The notes under the pieces were generated by a model. That model was given only the letters and a program-made list of their open reading frames with translations, did not search any database and was not told the DNA's origin. Positions 29,091 through 34,968 of a DNA stretch of 34,968 bases are shown here, in pieces. Position 1 is the first letter of the stretch; every line of letters begins with the position of its first letter. Source of the DNA: Cudoniella acicularis (taxonomy: Eukaryota; Ascomycota; Leotiomycetes; Helotiales; Helotiaceae); contig JAAMPI010000495.1 of NCBI GenBank assembly GCA_013054445.1, positions 1-34,968 of the forward strand, read 5' to 3'. The position numbers were made by a program, and so were the translations under genes.

Positions 29091-31949
29091 TTACCCCTCA
29101 AGCACGCTCTTATTGAAGAACCGATGAATTTGCCTCCCAGCCTCCTTACCTACAACAGGCTCCAACTCCTCCACACTCGCATTCGCAACATCTTTCAAAC
29201 TACCCATATCCAATATCAAATTCTTGATGTTCTTCCCAGTAACACCAGGCACGACACGAAGCATATCCTGGGGTTCCCGGTTGAATGTCTGATCCTCTGC
29301 TCTCTGCCCGCCTTCCAAACCAACGCGTACAGCTGCAATGGGGTCTGGTTCCGCCTCTTGTGTTTTCAGGGACTCGAAAATCTCAGCGGTTTGGAAAGGA
29401 GATGATGACCAGATGATTCGTAGTTTTGGAAATGCGAGTGTTAGAAGCACGAGCTTTGATTGCAAGTCCGACGAAGCGTTTGGTGAAGACATGGAAGAGA
29501 GAGAGCCAGAGAGATCTGCAAATGGTTCGAGGGTGAAGGATTTGTTCTGATCAAATTCAATGAGGAGCATTGGAGATTTGTAATATTGTAGCATAGTTTC
29601 GGCTTGGTTGTAGAGACGACCGTCTTTGAAGGAGGATATCAAATCTTTGATCGATTTACGCTCGACGCAGATGTTTGGCGAGAGGATATAATCGCCTACC
29701 GTAAGCATACATGGCACTATCACCATGGAACGCCCGTGGAGCAGAGATGGGAGTGAAGAGCGGAACTCTCGAACATCGACGACAACACGGGGAGGTTGTG
29801 CTGTGGCAGCCAAGCGACCACCACCGGCTATTCGGGTGTTGATGGTTCGTAAAAAGGCCTCTTGCGGGTCCTCGACCCCGTGAGCATCAGTCGTCAAAGT
29901 GATGGACATCGTAGCCTTTTCTTTGATCAACTTAGTGAAGGCATCCTTTTCTCTTCGTACAGATGAAAGATACCGCTGTTCCTCGACAGATCCGCCATAA
30001 TAGAGGAAGTACACTCTGACATTCCTGTCGTTATGTGAAGAGCGGTATACCTCTATACGTCGGACAAAAGATGTATCAGGTTCATACATAATTATGTACT
30101 TGGGTTTGATTTCTTCGAGTATGTGTTCATCCATGTCTCCATCATAAGCATGAACTACGACAAGGTCTTGTGTATCGTATAGGTGGTAATAGTCCTCCAT
30201 ATCATCGAGAGGGTCTGCCACGATTTCCTCTTTTTGAGCTGCTTCTACCTCCGTCGGTTGAATCTCAGAAATCAATGTTGCAACATCTAAAGGTTTGTCT
30301 TCGGCGGCCAGGATGCTCCCATTTGCAGCTCGTGATGGTGCAGACCCAACACCACCACCTCCTCGGACTCGCCTTCTTTTGTTTGCAGGAGGCTTTCCTC
30401 GGAAACTACCCCCAGATGCAGCTCTCTGATTCGACGATCCATTCAGGGCATTTTGATTCTCAGCGAAAAGTGTTGCACTTATCTTGGAAAAGTCTTTTTT
30501 CCATATCAGGTACTCTCGAAGCTTTCGTCTCATCATGAAAGCAGCGCTTGGTTCATGATCACTTTTTTCGTCTTCGTCTTCCTCTTCGTCCTTATTGGTG
30601 TGCACATGCATATTTTGGAGATATTCGCGCAACTGGCGGCACTGTGCTGTATCCGTGCACATAATCAGAATTGTGCCGTTAGAGTCATCTCGCAGAACCG
30701 GATTGAAATACAAGTCTCTGTCAATCTCCTCCATAACTTCTGCTAAAACAGCCCATTTTGGTTGTTCCTCAAGAACCGGATGCAGGGCGTCTATATTTTC
30801 TGCGCCAGCTTGTAGAGCCTTGCCTGTATATACTCTTCTTTTTGCAGTATCAAATATGGTATGAGCAGCATCAAGAAATAGCCACGGCGATTGATTTTGT
30901 TTTGTAGACCCAGGTGGAGGAGAATGTGCTGCTAAAATGGTGTCAAGATGCCTGTTAAACGTAACAGCATCGTAAGTGAGAAGAGTATGTAGCATGCCTC
31001 TCAAAACCGTGAGATCATTGACGATTTGCTTGGTCTTCCAGCTCACTCTATGCCAGACTGGGTCGAGTTGCCTTCGAATTACCATGTCAAATTGTTTATG
31101 AAGAGCGCTGTCGACGTTCCAGTCTTCCATTTCCATTCCAGAATTGCTCTTTTTGAGCTCGGCAATACTCACTTCCACGCACTCCATAATGGCGTTCTGA
31201 ATAAAGCGCATCGATTCAGACATGGGAACTTCCAACTCAATGACTTCTGCCTTTTTCTTCCCTTCCAATGACTGAGCCACGACAACTTGAAATCGAGGCC
31301 ATAATGTCACGTTTCGCAAGAACAAATTCCTCATCATTGTAGAGAGGGGAGCAAAGCCGGTAGTGAATGGTTCAGGATTGTCTGAAAAGGCTTTGAGAAA
31401 TCCAACTTTGTTCTTCTGCCTGTATATGCGAAGAATGAAAGCTTCCAGAGAAGTTGCAACAATCTTATCGGCATGTAGAACTACAAGCCCAGTGATAGTC
31501 TCGGGATCGAGCAGGCTCGTCAGTAGATCTACAACCAGGATTCTGGATGTGATACTGAATATGCCTCCTTGAGCATACATCTTCTCTCTTGTCCCCACAC
31601 TCATGACATCTGTATTAACAACGCTGAGTCCCCTGGCTCTTGGGGCCTTGCTGATAGCGGCATGTTCCGCCAATGCTTCTCCAATCCATCCATTCTCTCT
31701 ATCATCTGCGCCCACTAGCAATATGAGGTTGTTTCCTGCGGCATCGTAGGAGTGGAGGAGGTTCGTGACTAATCGAAGGAGTCCGAGACCGCGAGCAATA
31801 ATGACGAGCTCATCTCTCTGGCGAAGCTCTTGAAATATCTCTTGTTGGTATTTCTAGTTTGGTTAGTGTGTGGGAAAGAGCCGGCAGGCATGGAGGCATA
31901 CCAGTGGCAGTGACAGCTTCACCGGCTGCTGCTCAGTCGCGGAAGACAT
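29091..31949 (-). CDS. RAD1: XPF-family structure-specific endonuclease subunit Rad1
   Basis: Catalytic subunit of the Rad1-Rad10 (XPF-ERCC1) nuclease, which cuts 5' of lesions in nucleotide excision repair and trims 3' flaps in recombination; nuclear. Minus-strand exons 31949-31902 (16 codons, MSSATEQQPVKLSLPL) and 31853-29091, split by a 48-bp intron; product 936 aa. An SF2-helicase-like region without intact ATPase motifs fills the N-terminal half (QQEIFQELRQRDELVIIARG, LVVLHADKIV). A Lys/Arg-rich linker (PPANKRRRVRGGGG) and acidic part follow. The ERCC4 nuclease domain holds VVDVREFRSSLPSLL, GDYILSPNICVERKSIKDL with the catalytic Glu747-Arg748-Lys749, and FDQNKSFTLEP. Tandem helix-hairpin-helix sequence (LRVVPGVTGKNIKNLI) near the end should bind Rad10. 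The expected catalytic residues are intact. Confidence 0.97.
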
Positions 31950-32277
31950 CTGGAGCTTTCATATTTGTTCACAGAGCTGGCGAATGACTCTTGACACGCG
32001 CCAGAACATCAAATTAGAGACCGCGTACAAGGCATCAGACGGGGTTGTGGAGTGAGGAGACAGGCCGGCTATTGATCCATCAAAGTCTAAAAGTTGTGTT
32101 GACTATCGACTATTGGAGCTGACGCGAATTTGGACTTGCGAGGAGGCGACGACGTCATAGCTTAAGGAGGGGCAATAAATTCATTGTCATAAATAAACTA
32201 TGTCTTTCTTTTCTTTCTCTCATATGATACTGCTTACATTTTCCATCTAACAGGGTTGCAAAAATTTACATTTCAAA
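31950..32277. promoter_or_regulatory. Divergent promoter of RAD1 and a small hydrophilic protein
   Basis: 328 bases between opposed start codons. GACGTCAT (32151-32158) is a CRE-like palindrome core; TGACGCGAA (32120-32128) resembles an MBF/E2F-type cell-cycle site (ACGCG core). A pyrimidine-rich CTTTCTTTTCTTTCTC tract (32204-32219) and CTAACAG at 32247-32253 (possible 3' end of a leader intron) precede the plus gene. Confidence 0.4.
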
Positions 32278-32535
32278 ATGCCTGCTGGACCTGACGAAAC
32301 CGATAACCATCCTACTGGAGCAGTCACCGAGCATGTTATGAAGAACTCCAGCTCGAAGACGGATTCATATGCAAGCGATCACCCTCTTCACGGCCAGGGC
32401 GAACCAAAAGGTGACAAGGTAGAATTCAGATACCACCAAGCCCAGCCTGGCCCTGCGGTTCCAAAAGACTTCAATGCCCCGGAGGAGGGTACGAAGGAGG
32501 AGCGTAAAGCAAAGGCAGAGACTCTCAACAAGTAA
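32278..32535 (+). CDS. Small hydrophilic disordered protein
   Basis: Single exon, 85 aa, ATG in good context (TCAAAATGCC). Composition is rich in Pro, Gly, Lys, Glu, Asp, His with almost no hydrophobic core: MPAGPDETDNHPTGAVTEHV, then SSSKTDSYASDHPLHGQGEP, FRYHQAQPGPAVPKDFNAP and a charged end GTKEERKAKAETLNK. No signal peptide, membrane helix or Cys. Such hydrophilin-like proteins are common in fungi and often stress-related, but I recognise no named family. The divergent promoter with RAD1 contains stress- and cell-cycle-like motifs. Confidence 0.68.
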   Translation: MPAGPDETDNHPTGAVTEHVMKNSSSKTDSYASDHPLHGQGEPKGDKVEFRYHQAQPGPAVPKDFNAPEEGTKEERKAKAETLNK

Positions 32536-33496
32536 ATGCAACTCTGGTATGCTTTCACTGTCCTTGATTACCGTGGCTTAAGAAATAGCATTTGGTCCTT
32601 CTGAGCTGACCGAACTCCCAGAAACTCGACAATCTGAGCTGGGACATTGAAGACCTTGGTGAGGACGAAACCTGAAGCGAAACCTGAAGCGAAACCTGAA
32701 CTTGGAGGCGTGGAAGGAAAGGTGCGATCCGTATGAGTTAAAGACATTAGCTAGCGCACTAACACCATGGCTGAACATGGTCAATGATAAACAATGTCAC
32801 GATTCACGATCTCGCAAGATGCCTCTTGTTCTGCCCTTTGCGACTTATTAGTGAAACGCTGACATGAAGTGAAGTTGCTCTCGGATCTCCCGTTGCCAAT
32901 GCTATTTCGAGACGCAAGATTCTTCCCTATTGGTTGGTAAACTGCACGGAGACGTTCTTACGAACTCAAGTAGAATTGAGCATGGAGCATTGGGGTTTAG
33001 AAATGTCTTTAGCTAGCTAGACCTGCTTGGTTGATGACCGAACGCGTGTCCAGAGATCCATGGCTGCAAGAAACGTCTGTCTTTGCTTCGATTTGACTCT
33101 GCTGCCTTCTACCCCGTACATGTTATGTGGCTCAGCGGTGAGGCTTGAAAGGCAGGCAGGCCTTGGCGCTCTTACGTCGCTAGCACTTCATAGTACTGCA
33201 CTTCAGAGCTTCGCCGTTTGAACGGTGAATGGAACCATTGCTTCACTAGCAGCTGTCCATACGTGGCTCGTTCAAACACTTCTGCCTCCTGAGTAGCTCT
33301 CCTTGACACTGGCAGCGCCGTGCGGTATTTCAACTTATTTCAAGTCCCAATGCGCCCAGCAAGCGCCACTATACGAGCCCAATCTCCCACACGACCACAT
33401 CTTGTTTCGAAAACACCCCGAGAAACACCACGATAAAGCTCGAGGGGAAAACTTATCTGTGAGCCTGTGACAGCGGGCCGAGTTCGCACAGAAGAG
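32536..33496. other. Intergenic upstream of LAS17
   Basis: Contains the 12-bp tandem repeat at 32666-32701 and, from about 33240, the LAS17 promoter and leader. Short frames elsewhere have no recognisable content. Confidence 0.5.
32666..32701. repeat. Three tandem copies of a 12-bp unit
   Basis: CGAAACCTGAAG repeats at 32666-32677 and 32678-32689, and a third copy with the last base changed at 32690-32701. The 12-bp period keeps frame (Lys-Pro-Glu-Ala on plus, Phe-Arg on minus), so it could once have been coding, but no gene encloses it. Confidence 0.8.
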
Positions 33497-34968
33497 ATGC
33501 CATCAATCCTCTCCGACGACGACAAGGAGACAGTCAAGCGCCATGTCCCAAAGCAATCGAATAAGATCCAGGCTGTCGCTGTAGCCCGGCTCTACGTTGC
33601 TTACCCAAACCGCCAAAGATGGACATATACTGGGCTCCAGGGAGCCGTTGTGCTCGCAAATGATCTGGTTGGAAATACTTACTGGCTCAAGCTTGTGGAC
33701 GTCTCCGTTCGTCAGCCCCGCATTCGACATTCTAGCTCGAGTCCACGAATTACAAAATCAATAGCTAACTTGGAATAGCCTGCGAATCGAGGAGTAATAT
33801 GGGATCAGGAGATATACGATACATGGTCCTACAATCAAGACCGGACCTTTTTCCATACATTCGAAACTGAGGAATGCCTCGCCGGGCTATCCTTTGTGGA
33901 TGAGAAGGAGGCGAAGACCTTCTTGAAGAAGATGCAAGATCGGGAGAAGAATGCGAGCAAGGCAACAAGATCGAATCCATTCGGTGGTCCAGGGCAGCAT
34001 ACAGGAGGGGGACACCGTCATGGTCTGCTGGGAGGGTTTTTCGGTGGACATAGGCATTCTTCAGCGCCAACCGTCCAACCTACACCTCCCGACTCCCCTA
34101 GTTACGTGCTTCCGTTAGCTCCAAATAATAGGGACTCAGGGGGTAGTTTCACTGGTGGAAAGTCCCAATTTGCTGCACTGGACGCTATAGACCCAAATTG
34201 GCGAGAGACTTGGGGTGACGACTTGAAGCAAATGGGTATTACGGATGACCTTATTCGAGATAACCAGGACTTTATCGCAGATTATATTAGAGAGCAACAA
34301 GCTGCACAAGCAATCTCTCCGAATGGTATCGAAAACCAGCGAGTCAAAGCGCCTCCCCCACCTCCACCGCCTGCAGCACCTTCACGAACTCAATCCGAAA
34401 GCCCTCACAACACATCTGCTGGCCGTGGTAGAGGAGCACCACCAGCACCACCTCCAGCGCGAAGGTCTGCTGCAAAAGCTGAACCTCCTCGAGAACCAAC
34501 GCCTCCCCGAGAGCCTTCTCCACCAAGAGGACCACCCCCTCCAAGATTTGCTGCACCCCCTCCTTTGGCAGATGCCGGCAAATTCGCTCATACGAACAAT
34601 AAAGCACCATTAAGAACACACGCCCCTACTTTATCAAACCCTGGGCCACCTCCGCCACCAAGACCACCAAAAACCCCCATGGACGAACCTTACGAACCTG
34701 GGGAATCTGGTTCCAAATTTGGAGTGCCTCCCCCCTTTATGGGAGAGCGAAAAACGGTACCCCCTCCAACTCCAAGCCGAGGAGCAGTCCCACCTCCACC
34801 TCCAGCCCGAGATACCACACAGCAGTCTCATGCACACGCTGTTCCTCCTGCTAACGGACTTCCCCCTCCGCCGTTACCTCCAAAAACACCATCAGCACCA
34901 TCCTCAGTTGCACCTCCTCTTCCGCCAGCGTCAAGTCGGCCTATACCACCTCCACCAACAAGAGACAG
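33497..34968 (+). CDS. LAS17: WASP-family actin nucleation promoter, 3' end outside window
   Basis: Activates the Arp2/3 complex at cortical actin patches during endocytosis. Exon 1 is 33497-33706 (70 codons); the intron 33707-33778 has a GTTCGT donor, a GCTAAC branch and an AATAG acceptor; exon 2 is open to the window end. The WH1/EVH1 domain spans the junction (about 8-125): IQAVAVARLYVAYPNRQRW, NTYWLKLVDVS, then PANRGVIWDQEIYDTWSYN and FHTFETEECLAGLSFVDE. A Gly/His-rich linker follows, then a GBD-like segment NWRETWGDDLKQMGITDDLI (about 210-230) and a long Pro-rich region with many PPPPP runs that should bind profilin and SH3 proteins. The C-terminal WH2 and acidic parts lie beyond the window. 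The start gives Met-Pro-Ser-Ile-Leu-Ser, fitting fungal relatives. Confidence 0.93.

Overview
The window looks like nuclear DNA of a filamentous ascomycete (Pezizomycotina), most likely a leotiomycete. The reasons are short spliceosomal introns (mostly 48-164 bp) with GT..AG ends and CTAAC/CTGAC branch motifs, a RID-type DNA methyltransferase (a family known only from filamentous ascomycetes), and F-box-like families common in Helotiales. The class assignment is an inference. No rRNA, tRNA, CRISPR array or intact transposon was found.

Layout. 1-9 kb: the 3' part of an alpha/beta hydrolase (+), then on the minus strand ATP synthase subunit d (ATP7), NAC alpha (EGD2) and ribosomal protein eL14 (RPL14). 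Divergent from RPL14 is a probable spliced snoRNA host gene (+), followed by the RID-like cytosine methyltransferase (-). 9-11.5 kb: a gene-poor stretch. 11.5-19 kb, all plus: amidophosphoribosyltransferase (ADE4), an endonuclease-III-like HhH-GPD glycosylase, and a membrane-anchored MSC7-type aldehyde dehydrogenase. 19-23 kb, minus: an unrecognised 248-aa protein, a doubtful gene fragment, and the mitochondrial Mg2+ channel MRS2. 23.5-28.2 kb is an accessory-looking stretch: two divergent F-box-like genes, candidate micro-genes, and a 65-aa membrane protein made of three exons. 29-35 kb: RAD1/XPF nuclease (-), a divergent small hydrophilic protein (+), and the 5' two thirds of the actin regulator LAS17/WASP (+), cut by the window end.

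Themes. Translation genes cluster at 2.6-5.8 kb (EGD2, RPL14, the snoRNA host) and their upstream regions carry telobox (ARCCCTAA-type) motifs. Three genes act on DNA: RID (methylation or RIP), the HhH-GPD glycosylase (base excision) and RAD1 (flap or bulky-lesion incision). They are not adjacent, so a joint role is only a hypothesis.

Exon borders were set by eye from splice motifs, frame continuity and expected family sequence. Genes in 19-21 kb and 26-27 kb are the least certain.
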